Positions 45,614-56,500 of a DNA stretch of 64,000 bases are shown piece after piece. The stretch lies in contig JAUCSE010000013.1 in the NCBI GenBank assembly GCA_030445275.1, positions 1-64,000 on the forward strand, written 5' to 3'. Within the stretch, counting starts at the first letter, position 1. Each line of letters begins with the position of its first letter. The position numbers and the translations under genes are program-made. The stretch comes from Mucilaginibacter sp. (GTDB taxonomy: Bacteria; Bacteroidota; Bacteroidia; Sphingobacteriales; Sphingobacteriaceae). A model generated the notes under the pieces. It worked only from the letters and a program-made list of their open reading frames with translations, searched no databases and had not been told where the DNA came from.

Positions 45614-45626
45614 TTCTGAACAAATA

Positions 45627-45679
45627 TTTGCATTTAAATATAATGTTCATTATTTTTGATTGTTCATGTTTATTGAACA
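45627..45679 (+). promoter_or_regulatory. Promoter and proximal operator of the AbiE-like operon
   Basis: TTTG at 45627-45630, exactly 20 bases, then TATTTTTG at 45651-45658 fits the Bacteroidota -33/-7 consensus. AATGTTCATT overlaps the spacer, and TGTTCATG...TTGAACA covers the expected transcription start, so a bound repressor would block it. Confidence 0.75.
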
Positions 45680-45689
45680 CCATTGAAAA

Positions 45690-46697
45690 ATGAACATAAA
45701 AGAAAGAAATTTGCTTTATCAAGCCACGGACAAGCTACAAGAACTAACTGGCGCAACAATGCGCGATCTGAGCATAAGGGCTAAAGATAATTATGCTGAG
45801 CGTGACGGCACGATTGCCCTGACCTTTGGCGGAAACACCTTGGAATTTTATGTAGAGATCAAAAACGAAGTTCGTGGCAACACCATACCTGTGGTACAGA
45901 TCCCCAACTTTTACAAAAGACGGGATACCCTGCTGATCTGCGGATATATCACCAAACCCATGAAAGATGAGCTGCGACACCGTCAGATTAATTACCTGGA
46001 ATTGGCCGGAAATTGTTATATCCAGACCGAGGGCATCTATATTTATATCAATGACCAGCAAGTCACCGAAACCCGCACCGCACCGCAGGGCAAACTCTGG
46101 AAAACAGCCGGTATTAAATTCCTGTTTGCCCTGCTCAACGACCCCGAACTTCTAAGACAGCCTTACCGCACAGTCGCTGACCGGGCAGATATTGCGCTGG
46201 GCAATGTCGGTGCGCTGATGGACGAAATGGGTCGTGAAGGCTATTTAAAAGAAGGGCTAAATAAAACCGTATTCATTGAGCGCCGGGAAGAATTGTTTGG
46301 CCGTTGGGCCGAAGCTTATCGCAATATCCTCCGCCCGAAGATCACTGCTGGCACTTATCGATTTGTCGATAAAAGCCTTACCGATCACTGGAAAGAACTG
46401 CAACCCAAAACATTTCACTGGGGCGGTGAAAATGCCGGAGCACTGCTGACCGGCTACCTGAGGCCGGAAAAATTCACCATATACGCAATAAACTTCCGAC
46501 AGGAAGTTATGAAGGAACTAAAATTGTTACCCGATCCGGAGGGGCCGGTGGAAATTCTGCATCAGTTCTGGAAAGACATCCCGGAAGAAACGCAAGTTAC
46601 TGTCCCGCCTTTACTGGCTTATGCCGACCTGGCCACCAGCCTCGACAGCAGGAACCGCGAAACCGCTGAAAGATTAAAAAAACAATACTTAGATTAA
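45690..46697 (+). CDS. AbiEi-like antitoxin (type IV toxin-antitoxin system)
   Basis: 335 residues. An N-terminal restriction-like or DNA-associated region (DRDGTIALTFGGNTLEFYVE type strands) is followed by a winged-helix segment (YRTVADRADIALGNVGALMD), a conserved middle (GKLWKTAGIKFLFALLNDPE) and a C-terminal domain (FHWGGENAGALLTGYLRPEK) of the kind seen in Bacteroidota AbiEi-family antitoxins. It would repress the operon and oppose the toxin without binding it directly, as known for AbiE. The toxin-like gene follows after 1 base. Upstream TGTTCAT repeats fit autoregulation. Confidence 0.8.
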   Translation: MNIKERNLLYQATDKLQELTGATMRDLSIRAKDNYAERDGTIALTFGGNTLEFYVEIKNEVRGNTIPVVQIPNFYKRRDTLLICGYITKPMKDELRHRQINYLELAGNCYIQTEGIYIYINDQQVTETRTAPQGKLWKTAGIKFLFALLNDPELLRQPYRTVADRADIALGNVGALMDEMGREGYLKEGLNKTVFIERREELFGRWAEAYRNILRPKITAGTYRFVDKSLTDHWKELQPKTFHWGGENAGALLTGYLRPEKFTIYAINFRQEVMKELKLLPDPEGPVEILHQFWKDIPEETQVTVPPLLAYADLATSLDSRNRETAERLKKQYLD

Positions 46698-46698
46698 C

Positions 46699-47457
46699 AT
46701 GCTGACCCAACCATTATTAGACATGCTGGCTGGCCTAGAAAAGGTATTTACTGAATTGGACATCGACTTTTACCTTGTGGGTGCCGTTGCCCGTGATATC
46801 CAGTTTTCATTAAAAGACGAAAATATACGCGCACGGGCGACGGAAGACGTTGACATCGCTGTAATGGTGAGCGACCAAGCGCAGTATGCGGCCATAAAAA
46901 ATGCATTAATCGCTTCCGGTAAATTTACTGCCCATGAAACCGAAGCTATTAAACTATATTATCAGAATGCTATTGAAATCGACCTACTACCCTTTGGCGA
47001 TATCGAAAACGAACAGCGTGAGATCAAATTGACCGACCCCATGTTTATCCTGAATATGCCAGGCTTCAGCGAGGTGTTTCCCTATGCCGAAGCTGTACAG
47101 CTCAGCGAAGAACTGAATATACGGGTCTGCACTTTGGAAGGCATAATTCTCCTCAAACTGATCGCCAATAACGACAGGCCAAGCCGCACCAAGGACATCA
47201 CGGATATCGAGCACATTATCGCCAATTACTTTGATATCTCAGACGCGGATATTTATAGCGACCATTTCGAGGTCATGGACTATTATGACACGAAGGATCG
47301 TGAATATATTCCATTAGTCTGCGCCCGTGTCATCGGCCGCAAGATCGGGCAGCTCCTGCAGGAATCACCTGAATTACATGAACGGATAGCCAAAATACTG
47401 ACAGGCCGCCCGACTACTTTATGGAACGCCATGCTTGATGGACTGAATGATAATTGA
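46699..47457 (+). CDS. AbiEii-like nucleotidyltransferase toxin
   Basis: 252 residues of nucleotidyltransferase fold: FYLVGAVARDIQF corresponds to the G-x-x-x-R-D motif, RATEDVDIAVMV gives the metal-binding Asp-x-Asp, and NAIEIDLLPFGD gives the third Asp. The C-terminal helices (LEGIILLKLIANNDRPSRTK followed by DITDIEHI) match AbiEii/AbiGii toxins, which add nucleotides to an RNA target (tRNA in the characterised members) and can abort phage infection. It is separated from the antitoxin gene by 1 base. The cognate pair as a small module between two terminators suggests a mobile defence cassette. Confidence 0.82.
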   Translation: MLTQPLLDMLAGLEKVFTELDIDFYLVGAVARDIQFSLKDENIRARATEDVDIAVMVSDQAQYAAIKNALIASGKFTAHETEAIKLYYQNAIEIDLLPFGDIENEQREIKLTDPMFILNMPGFSEVFPYAEAVQLSEELNIRVCTLEGIILLKLIANNDRPSRTKDITDIEHIIANYFDISDADIYSDHFEVMDYYDTKDREYIPLVCARVIGRKIGQLLQESPELHERIAKILTGRPTTLWNAMLDGLNDN

Positions 47458-48271
47458 ATTACTACTCAAGCTCAATTTATATGAAATTTTGCCGCTGAAC
47501 ACAAATCTGAGTTTATATGTAATTGCATATAATAATGCCACTTTAGATATAATATATTTATATCCAATAACATATAATTTGAATCACCCAAGCCGGAGCG
47601 TTTAAAAAGATTTTTACAGGGATCACAGAGGTCTGAAAGACGACCACTGATTTTTTGAAGGAAAAGCGTACTCAGGTGCGCTTTTCTTGTTTTTACGCGG
47701 TTTTTTCCAAAATCTTTACAAAAAAGAAGGTCAAAATAAATCAGGGTAAATCAATCCATATGGTGCCCCATTCGGTGCCTTTCAAAATTAGCCTGGCTAA
47801 AAACATGATGCGGAGCGTAATTGACAACACCGAGCATACGATCGAAATTAAGCCATCAAAAACACTGGGCCAATTACTCTTTCTTTGTCTTACATAACGT
47901 CTCACAGTCCTTTAACCTACGTTTGAATGAAATTACAAATCGGCGAAGAGGAGTCAAGAAGATCGGTATATCCAGCAAGGCCTTTAAAGTAGATTTTTGT
48001 CCCATTTTTTTGATCGTAACTCTTTGTTTTTAAACCTTGACATTTGTTTAACGTAGTTTGAAATAAACTCACGCAAGTTTATCATGCTTACGTGAGTTGT
48101 GCAACGGCCAACTCCTTAAAGGACACTTGCATCATTTAACTATTAACTTTCTACTTATTAGAAATGAGAAACAAAGAACGAAGAGTAATTTTATAAAAAA
48201 ACAGGCGTGATTAATCTTTTCATATTTTGCAACATCTTTCATGCTCTGTTTTTAAGGAACTTAACGGTTGC
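47458..48271. other. Gene-free stretch downstream of the AbiE pair
   Basis: An AT-rich block (47480-47580) with repeated TTTATAT-type words is followed by the terminator at 47661. A short ORF (47655-47897) overlaps the terminator and is not supported. A hairpin with AACTCACG and CGTGAGTT arms lies at 48066-48098. Confidence 0.55.
47661..47695 (+). terminator. Terminator at the right border of the AbiE module
   Basis: Arms GAAAAGCG and CGCTTTTC around a 10-base loop, followed by TTGTTTTTA. It resembles in position and design the hairpin at 45234. Confidence 0.7.
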
Positions 48272-49414
48272 TTATTGATCGAATAATTCATGCAGCTTTT
48301 TAGTCAATTCCTCTCCATAAAGATTCCGGGCAACAACGATTCCTTGCGGATCAATCAGGAAATTTTGTGGAATAGCAGCAATTCCATACAGTTGTGCCGT
48401 TTTACTTTTTCCGGGGGCAGCAAGTTCTGACACCTGCACCCAGGTCAAGTGATCGTTTTTAATTGCCTTTATCCATTTTTCTTTGCTACCTGCCCAATCC
48501 AGCGATACTCCCAGTATATTGAAGTTTTTATCACTGTATTGATTATAAGCTTTCACTATATTAAGATTTTCGGCCCTACATGGGCCGCACCAACTGGCCC
48601 AGAAATCCAGTAATACATACTTGCCGCGAAAGTTTGATAATTTAACGGCTATTCCATAGGTGTCAGGCATACTAAAATCTGGCGCTACCTGGCCCACATT
48701 TGATCTCTTGGCAACTTCTATTTTGTTTTCTAAAGTTTTACCTAAAGTTGTATTTCTTACATTCTCACCTAACCTCTCGTATAGCGATTCTATGGCATTT
48801 ATATCCTCAAAAATCAATCCGGCATATTCCTGAAATGCATATATAGCTGCTGGTGAATGGGAGTGTTCTGTAATATATGTAAACAATTCTCTTCCACGAC
48901 GGATATTTATCTCATCACCAATGGGTTCAAACTTAGCCGCTTCTCTTTTTTTCTCATCTTCAGTCATGCCCCCTGCTTTTTGCATATACAGTTCCAATGC
49001 TTTATTCAGTTCACTCTTATAATGTTCAAGTAATTGTTGCAGCAATTGATAATCCCTTTCTGCAACAGGGCCTTTCACTAAAATGGTGTCAGATGAAGGA
49101 GGTATTGAGATAGTATATTCACCGTTGTCCAATAATACCTGTTTGTAGAACGAAACCTTTCTTCCTTTACTATTTTGTTGCCAGCGAACAATTCCTACAA
49201 CAGGCTCATCAATAGTGCCTTTAAAATAGAATTCACCATTGTTTAGTTTACAACTATCAACAGAACGATTTATATACAAATAAACAGTTACAGGTTTTTC
49301 ACTTTTATTCATTATACCATGTATAACAAAGTCTTTTTTCATCGCTTCACAGTGAGCGTTCAATACTATAGACCACAACAATAAGGCGGTTCCTACTTTT
49401 TTTACTATATGCAT
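48272..49414 (-). CDS. TlpA-like thiol-disulfide oxidoreductase of the second SusCD locus
   Basis: 380 residues. It has a signal peptide (KKVGTALLLWSIVLNAHCEA), a DUF4369-like beta domain (FVIHGIMNKSEKPVTVYLYI), a charged helical linker (AGGMTEDEKKREAAKFEPIG) and a thioredoxin fold with WASWCGPCRAE and the cis-Pro region AIPQNFLIDPQGIV. Same architecture as the two TlpA-like proteins of the first locus, showing the two loci are built alike. It should act on disulfides in the periplasm. Last gene of the operon, 68 bases after the metalloprotease, with a hairpin between. Confidence 0.88.
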   Translation of the reverse strand: MHIVKKVGTALLLWSIVLNAHCEAMKKDFVIHGIMNKSEKPVTVYLYINRSVDSCKLNNGEFYFKGTIDEPVVGIVRWQQNSKGRKVSFYKQVLLDNGEYTISIPPSSDTILVKGPVAERDYQLLQQLLEHYKSELNKALELYMQKAGGMTEDEKKREAAKFEPIGDEINIRRGRELFTYITEHSHSPAAIYAFQEYAGLIFEDINAIESLYERLGENVRNTTLGKTLENKIEVAKRSNVGQVAPDFSMPDTYGIAVKLSNFRGKYVLLDFWASWCGPCRAENLNIVKAYNQYSDKNFNILGVSLDWAGSKEKWIKAIKNDHLTWVQVSELAAPGKSKTAQLYGIAAIPQNFLIDPQGIVVARNLYGEELTKKLHELFDQ

Positions 49415-49436
49415 TGTGTTATTGATTTAATCTGGT

Positions 49437-49469
49437 TAAAAGCCATCAGGTAAGCTTATCTGATGGCTT
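49437..49469 (-). terminator. Intra-operon hairpin between metalloprotease and tlpA-like genes
   Basis: Ten-base arms AAGCCATCAG and CTGATGGCTT (49440-49469), followed on the minus strand by TTTTAACC. Probably a partial terminator that lowers expression of the last gene. Confidence 0.6.
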
Positions 49470-49482
49470 GGTTTAAACATTT

Positions 49483-51996
49483 CTATTTTTTGGGATCAAA
49501 AGCCTTGTTAATTTTTTCGGCCATATACTGTAAATGAGCTTTACTCATACCATCTGCAGCAGGAACAGCCGCGTTTATGGCATTTTTAAGTGCCAGCAGG
49601 TGAACCCTTACAACCGCGTTGCGATCCAAAGGTGGTTTAGGGGTAATCATACCATAGGCGGTCTGAACCGGTACCGGAGGTATTATAAAACCTGTTAAAA
49701 TATCTATATATGCATTCTGAAGTCCACGGCGATAACCGTCAATAGGTAAATGGGTTGACAATTCAGACCAGATACCTTTTTTCAGATCTGATAACAAAGC
49801 AGTAAAAGTGTATGTGTTTTTATCACCATATCGCCTGGCTGTGTTTAGTATAACACTAACACGATAACCATTTAATAAATTAAATAAAACTGATACTCCT
49901 GCTTTACTAACAGCAGGGTCATTAGGGTACATGATATTAATATATGGTTCAAGAAAAGGACTTTCTACCTTTTCAGTAATTGGGCGATATTGCAACCATG
50001 TTGGGGTATTAAATACCTGTTTATTTAACCAGGCAACAGCTTCACGCTGTTTAGCCACCGGCACAGATTCATATTGGGTTCCCTTTTCTTCAACACTTTT
50101 TGTTTCCATGTAGTAACCTCCCACATTGGAGGTTACATGCCTTGCATAAAGTGTAAATTGATCAATCAATACATTGTACATTGTTCCCAGGTCCTGATAC
50201 CCCTCATTGGGCTTGCGTGTCCACTCTGATAATTGGGGCAGTATGCGTTTCAGGTTTTTAATACCATAATCACCTGCCTTCATAGCGTTATCGCCCAGGT
50301 CTTCATTTTGACTGCGCGGATCGGGAGCAGCGTGTGTATCCGGACCATACCATAAACAGTGGTTATGGCTCAAACTATCAATGATCCAATTATTCAGCAA
50401 TGTATTTTCATCTTTTGGTTCTTTAATGCCGGGAAATAACTTATATCCCCATTCAATGGCCCATTTGTCGTACTCGCCTATACGGGGATAAATACCTTTT
50501 ATGCCAATATGATCTTCCGGTTGCGCCACATAGTTAAAACGGGCATAATCCATGATGGATGGTGTATGACCATGTGCTTCTACCCATTTTTTACTTCGCA
50601 AACTATCAACCGGTATGGTTGATGACGATCCGAAATTGTGCATCAACCCTAAAGTGTGCCCAACCTCGTGCGATGATACAAAACGGATGAGTTGCCCCAT
50701 CAGCTCATCATCAAACTCCATTTTCCGCGCCCTGGGGTCAATAGCCCCGGCCTGTATCATGTACCAGTTATGTAATAGGGTCATTACATTATGATACCAG
50801 TTGATATGTGACTCCAGTATTTCGCCGCTGCGGGGATCATGCACATTAGGACCCGATGCATTAGCCATGTCTGATGGTTTATACACAATAGCTGAGTGCG
50901 CGGCATCTTCCAGACACCAGGTACTATCTCCTACAGGTGCCTCCCTGGCTATGATGGCATTTTTAAAACCTGCTTTTTCAAAAGCTGCCTGCCAATCATT
51001 TATTCCCTGTATCAAATAAGGAACCCATTTTTTAGGCGTAGCAGGGTCAATATAATACACAATAGGCTTTTTAGGTTCTACTAGTTCGCCCCTGAAATAT
51101 TTAGCCTTATCCTCTTCTTTAGGTTCCAGCCTCCAGCGAATTATCATGGATGAGTTTTTGACTGCTTGAGGGTCGGTATCAAAGTCAACATAGCTTTGTG
51201 TAAAATAACCAACCCTTGCATCACCATAACGGGCTAGCATTGGAACTTTGGGTAATAAAACCATCGAATTATTTAGTTCGCAGGTAAGTGCATCTCCTGT
51301 AGGGTCTGTTGCCGATGCATAAGTTTTCAGTGTATTTATTTCGATGTTAGCCGCAAAAGCCCATACATGATTCACATAAGAGCGATCACTTTGAAATGCA
51401 CCTAACTTTAATCCTTTTTTATAATCTGCACCAAAAAACAATACACTGTTATCACCATTGATATAGTCTGTAACATCTATTACACTTGCCGTTTTACCGG
51501 GATTATATGCTTTTACTTGAAAGGCTGCGATAATAGGTTGCACATTAGAGTTTAAAACAGCCTTATACATGCCATTAACTGTTGAATCTTTTGCAACCAG
51601 ATTATATGAAATATTCTTTATAAATAATTTATCACCGGGCCCTTTTTCAAAAGTGATCACCCTGTCGTTTATAGGGTCACCGGCAAAGCCTGCCGCTCCA
51701 GGACCTTTACCCGCAGCCGCTTTGGCAATGCGGCTAACCAATAAAATCTCCCGCCCCAATAAACTATCGGGTATTTCAAAGTAATATTTTTCGTCCAGTT
51801 TATGTACGGTAAACATTCCCTTCATACTTTTTGCCTTGGCGGTTATCACTTGTTCATAAGGCTTGGGAGCTGCTGGTTTGGTCAAGGAATCCTTCTTTAC
51901 AATTTTATCCTCCTTTACAGCCTTGCTTTTTGTTTGCCCGTACCCTTGCGTAAACAGAGCCATTGACATTGCTAAGCCTAATATTATTTTTTTCAT
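49483..51996 (-). CDS. Zinc-dependent metalloprotease with metzincin motif (DUF5117/DUF5118 family)
   Basis: About 837 residues from the ATG at 51996 (MKKIILGLAMSMALFTQGYG), where a clear signal peptide starts; an upstream in-frame start at 52044 is less likely. HEVGHTLGLMH at 443-453 is the HExxHxxGxxH zinc motif of metzincins, followed by a Met-turn-like SIMDYARFNYVA. The N-terminal ~250 residues are the DUF5118/DUF5117 region usual in this Bacteroidota family. It should be an exported protease. It sits between the susD-like gene and the TlpA-like gene, suggesting it trims peptides caught by the SusCD complex. Confidence 0.9.
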   Translation of the reverse strand: MKKIILGLAMSMALFTQGYGQTKSKAVKEDKIVKKDSLTKPAAPKPYEQVITAKAKSMKGMFTVHKLDEKYYFEIPDSLLGREILLVSRIAKAAAGKGPGAAGFAGDPINDRVITFEKGPGDKLFIKNISYNLVAKDSTVNGMYKAVLNSNVQPIIAAFQVKAYNPGKTASVIDVTDYINGDNSVLFFGADYKKGLKLGAFQSDRSYVNHVWAFAANIEINTLKTYASATDPTGDALTCELNNSMVLLPKVPMLARYGDARVGYFTQSYVDFDTDPQAVKNSSMIIRWRLEPKEEDKAKYFRGELVEPKKPIVYYIDPATPKKWVPYLIQGINDWQAAFEKAGFKNAIIAREAPVGDSTWCLEDAAHSAIVYKPSDMANASGPNVHDPRSGEILESHINWYHNVMTLLHNWYMIQAGAIDPRARKMEFDDELMGQLIRFVSSHEVGHTLGLMHNFGSSSTIPVDSLRSKKWVEAHGHTPSIMDYARFNYVAQPEDHIGIKGIYPRIGEYDKWAIEWGYKLFPGIKEPKDENTLLNNWIIDSLSHNHCLWYGPDTHAAPDPRSQNEDLGDNAMKAGDYGIKNLKRILPQLSEWTRKPNEGYQDLGTMYNVLIDQFTLYARHVTSNVGGYYMETKSVEEKGTQYESVPVAKQREAVAWLNKQVFNTPTWLQYRPITEKVESPFLEPYINIMYPNDPAVSKAGVSVLFNLLNGYRVSVILNTARRYGDKNTYTFTALLSDLKKGIWSELSTHLPIDGYRRGLQNAYIDILTGFIIPPVPVQTAYGMITPKPPLDRNAVVRVHLLALKNAINAAVPAADGMSKAHLQYMAEKINKAFDPKK

Positions 51997-52115
51997 TGCT
52001 TTTATTGATGATTGTTTATGTTGTTTACTGATAACAGGGCACAAGAAAGCATTGCTGGCTTTTCAGCCAGGCTTGCTTCTTTCGTTAAATTATTCGTGTT
52101 TGTTAACTGCCGGTC

Positions 52116-53522
52116 CTAATAACCTGGGTTTTGTGTAAGATTATGGTTATTATCTCTGTCATATTTCGGAATAGGATACAAAGCGGCATTGGCTGTCCAT
52201 CCGGTTTTTTCGGCTCCCAATACAGCATTTGCACGGCCGGTCCTTCTTAAATCATTCCAGCGATGCCCATATTCGGAAAAAAGCTCGATTTTCCGTTCTT
52301 GCTCAATAGCCAGTAAAATATCTGCCTGACTGGTTGCCGTTGTATTAGATAATCCCGCACGGTTACGGATCATATTAATATCAGCAATAGCACCGCTAAG
52401 ATTATTTTGTTCGGCCATAGCTTCGGCACGTACCAGGTATTGCTCTGCCAATCGTAAATAAGTACAATATTCGGCAGTGGCGCTGGTGTTTGCAGCGTGC
52501 TGCTTATATTTATACGGGTAATAGTAAGTTACCCCACTATAAGTGGTTACACCAACCCAATTGGTATAGCGCAGATCACCAGGTTCAAAAGCCTTTAACA
52601 AATTATTACTCAGCTGATAATTAGGTATATTACTTGTTCCCTGGTAATAATTCTGACCTTCCTGCGTAAAATCAGGAAAGGCTGTACCGGTTACCTGCCA
52701 TATGGCCTCTTTATTATTCTTCAAAAAAATGCCGCCTAAGCCTGATGTGGGCAATAGGCTGTATAAAGAAGTATAATTAATAACCAAAGCCGCGTTAGTT
52801 TGCGCGTTGGCCCAATCTCCCATATATAAATAAGTTCTTGCCAGCAGAGCTATAGCGGCATATTTATTTGGCCGGGTACGTTCGCTGCTAGCATAAGAAT
52901 AGTCGGCTACAATGCTGTTCTTAGCATCTGTCAGATCGGCGATGATCTGTTGATACACTTTTGCTTTGGGGCTGCGAAACAGGGCATTATTTGTTGCCGC
53001 ATCGGTAGTAAGCGCTATGGGTACATCGCCATAAAGGTTTACAAGATAAAAATAACAGAAAGCCCTCACAAACTTTGCTTCACCTACAGCTTCCGTTTTC
53101 ATTGCTGTGCTTAGGTTTCCGGTACTGTTTTCGACCCCTGCAATGATGGCATTTGCCTGATAGATGGAGGTGTACAATTCGGACCAAAAATTACTTACTA
53201 AGTAATGATCTGCAGCAAGGTTATTGTTTAAAAAAGGGTCATAATCAATAGTGCTGATAAAAAATAGTGTTTCATCGGCAGAGTTGCCGGTAGCAAACGA
53301 TAAATTCATTTGCAGATCATACGAGTTACTTACAGCCAAGGTAATATACATACCAGCAAGGGTAGCTTTCAGTGTATTATCAGTAGCGAAAGCGGTAGCA
53401 GTAACCAATTGGTCGCTTGGTGCACCAACATCAACAAATTTTCTACAACTGCCCAATAAAAGAAACAGAGTGATTATTAAAACACAAGAAATTATTTTAT
53501 ATGGAAATATATAAGTTTTCAT
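52116..53522 (-). CDS. SusD/RagB-like outer-membrane lipoprotein, second locus
   Basis: 468 residues. The signal IISCVLIITLFLLLGSCRKF carries the lipobox Cys. The mature protein has the SusD scaffold (YQANAIIAGVENSTGNLSTA, AKFVRAFCYFYLVNLYGDVP, AALARTYLYMGDWANAQT-like helices) and the RagB-type C-terminus (ERKIELFSEYGHRWNDLRRT, ending NHNLTQNPGY). It is the substrate-binding lid of the SusC-like protein upstream, 11 bases away. The substrate is unknown. Confidence 0.92.
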   Translation of the reverse strand: MKTYIFPYKIISCVLIITLFLLLGSCRKFVDVGAPSDQLVTATAFATDNTLKATLAGMYITLAVSNSYDLQMNLSFATGNSADETLFFISTIDYDPFLNNNLAADHYLVSNFWSELYTSIYQANAIIAGVENSTGNLSTAMKTEAVGEAKFVRAFCYFYLVNLYGDVPIALTTDAATNNALFRSPKAKVYQQIIADLTDAKNSIVADYSYASSERTRPNKYAAIALLARTYLYMGDWANAQTNAALVINYTSLYSLLPTSGLGGIFLKNNKEAIWQVTGTAFPDFTQEGQNYYQGTSNIPNYQLSNNLLKAFEPGDLRYTNWVGVTTYSGVTYYYPYKYKQHAANTSATAEYCTYLRLAEQYLVRAEAMAEQNNLSGAIADINMIRNRAGLSNTTATSQADILLAIEQERKIELFSEYGHRWNDLRRTGRANAVLGAEKTGWTANAALYPIPKYDRDNNHNLTQNPGY

Positions 53523-53533
53523 ATCAAGCTTTT

Positions 53534-56500
53534 TTAAAATGAGAATTTAACACCTGCAATAATTGTACGTAATGGCGGCATATTACTTGCCGGACTTTCG
53601 GGGTCATAACCCTTAAATTTTGTAAACGTAAACAGGTTTTGTGCTTGCAGATATACCTGTGCCGAGCCCATTTTTAATTGCTTTACCCAATCATTTTTAA
53701 ACGTATAGGAAAACGCCACATTCTTTACCCTCAGGTAAGCACCATCACTTGTTACTGCATCAGATTGCGCGTACTTAACATAGCTATTATAGGGCGTGCC
53801 ATCTGTATTATATCCAAATGTGCGCGTAGCTATTTTTCCGTTGGTTTGTTTAAACAGGTCATAGGTAAAATTTGACATATTAACAGCATTATATCCCGGC
53901 GGCGCGATACCTGAATAATAATCTATATTATATTTAGTGCTATGGCCGGTAAACTGTAACAGTACATCCAGTTGAAAGCCTTTATATCTAAAACTATTGC
54001 TCAAGCCGCCATAAAAATCAGGGTCGGTTTTACCTATAGCTACCCTATCACCTAAACCATTTGCGGCTAAACCGGTTTCAGATAAAAGAGTGGTGCCGTT
54101 TTTATTGGCATCCTGTACTGTTGGCAAACCTGTAATGGGCGAAATACCCGTATAATGCCAGGCATAAATGGTACTCATAGATTGCCCTACAACCATGTAA
54201 TTGATATAACCGGTATTGGCTATATCGGGAAACGACACCAATTTACTTTGGTCAAAACTAATGTTAAAAGAGGTTGTCCAGCTAAAATCTTTATTCTTAA
54301 AGTTTTGTGTAGTTAGTGTAAACTCAAACCCTTTACGTTGTATCTCTGCAGGTAAATTTGCATAATATGAGGAGAAACCGGCAACATTTGACAAAGGGGT
54401 ACTCACCAGCGGGTTGTTGGTATTATTTAAGAACCAGGCACCTGTAAACAGAATACGGTCATGCAAGAAACCCAGATCCATTGCTACCTCTAGCTTTTTA
54501 CTCACTTCCCACTTCAGGTTAGGGTTAGGAACTTTGGTTGGAGCTAAACCTGATATGCCATTATAACCGTAATAGGTAGATGAATAGGTATCCAAATATT
54601 GATAATTAGGGATCTGATCATTTCCTGAAGTACCATAGCTGCTGCGAAGTTTACCATAACTCAAGAAAGGCAGGTTATTTTTCATGAAATCTTCTTCAGA
54701 AAATATCCAGGCACCTGCAACTGAACCAAAACTCCCAAAACGGTTATTGACACCAAATTTTGAAGAACCATCATACCTGTAATTAGCATTCAGGATATAC
54801 TTATTCAGCCAGTTATAATTTACCCTGCCAAATATAGACTGATACTTGTATTCTGATCCGAAATTTGATAAGAAAGTAGTGCCCGCTCCCGAAACTGAGC
54901 TCAGTAATGCATCAGAACTGTATTTGGTACCTATCAGGTAAAATGGCTGCACATATTTATTATCCTGAAAAGTGCCTCCCGCTAAAATATTCAGGGTACC
55001 CTTACTTATTTTCCGGGTATAATCTATCTGTGGTTCTACATTCCAGGTTTCGGCATAATTTTGTTGAAAACTGGCCGATGGCAACGTGGTGGTATAAGGA
55101 TTAATACTTAGCGCGTAATTCAGGTTTTGCGCATCGGCTACCAGTTTGTTATAGGAGGTGTTAATTTTAAAGTTAAGACCCTGAACCGGCGTGTATTTTA
55201 ACGCAATGCCACCAATGAGGTTATTGGTTTTAGCCGAATATTTACTGTACATATATTTTAACGGATTATCATAAGCCAAAGCATTGGGATTCAGGTTGAA
55301 CCAATACAGGCTTTTACCGGTTGCATCGTATAAAGGAAAATCAGGTGCCTGACTAAAAGCAGCACCAGCCAAATTTGGGGTCACGTTGTTATTCTTATCC
55401 ATTGTCATGGTTGTAGAAATATTGGCCGTGAATTTCCTATCGGGCGAGCTATGTTCAACAGCAAAATGAATAGCCCCCCTGCCATAGTGATAATCACCGG
55501 GGATAACCGTTGTTTCACCATGATAAGTGCCACTTAAAAGAAAATTAGTTTGGGAGTTTCCACCCGAAAACGATGTAGAAGCATCAGTAGTATGTGCCAT
55601 TTTACCTATAAGTGTTTTCTGGAAATCGGTTGATTTGGTGGTATCCCAAACCATCAGATCGGGCGCATTGGCAGTGGTTGGTGTTGCTCCTGAATTAGCG
55701 AAGGCCGTACGGCGTACTTCCAGGTATTGCGAGAGTGTCATGTTTGAAACGCGGTGTAAATCTGCTACACCCGTAATACCCCGGCTCACATTTACATCCA
55801 TTTTGGTACTGCCGGCTTTTCCTTTTTTAGTAGTTATCAATATAACACCATTTGCACCCCGGCTGCCATAAATAGAAGTAGCGTCAGCATCTTTCAATAT
55901 TTCAATACTTTCAATATCACCTGGGTTTAACGCGTTTAAGGGGCTGTTACCATAAGATGGCTGAAGGTATCCCTGGGTATTGCCACCTGCCGTATAAACC
56001 GGCTCAGAAAGGAAAGATACACCATCAATAATATATAAAGGAGCTATACCCGTAGCCGGAATACCATTAATGGAAGGCAGCGCGTTTGCCGCGCGGATCT
56101 GAACGCTTATACCGGCCCCAGGGCTGCCGCTATTTTGTGTAATAAGCAAACCGGGTACCTGACCGGCCAAAACCTGCAAAACATTGTTTACCGGCTGTTT
56201 GGCAATCTCGGCAGCGGTTACTTTTGTAATTGACCCTGTACTGATACGCTGACTGGTAGTTTGCCCATAACCCACTACCTGTACTTCATCAAGTTTGGTG
56301 TTACTTAATTTAAGCGACACAAACAGAACTGAGCGTTTTTTATCCTTTATGGGGATTTCCAGTTTATCATAACCGATATAGGTGAATACCAGAATATCAT
56401 TTTCTTCCAGATCAGTTAAAGTGAACTCGCCCTTTAGATTTGTAACGGTTCCCTTACCACTTCTTTTGATATTTACCACTACACCGGCTAAGGGAGCATT

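Noticed and set aside
47480..47580. AT-rich repeated TTTATAT words as a possible replication origin or CRISPR leader
   Set aside because: No regular spacing, no iterons and no replication or cas gene nearby.
47600..47690. Possible tRNA or attachment site near the AbiE border
   Set aside because: No cloverleaf could be drawn and no matching direct repeat was found at the left border.
47655..47897. 80-codon ORF downstream of the AbiE pair
   Set aside because: It starts within the terminator region and has a basic, low-information composition; no start signal and no family resemblance.
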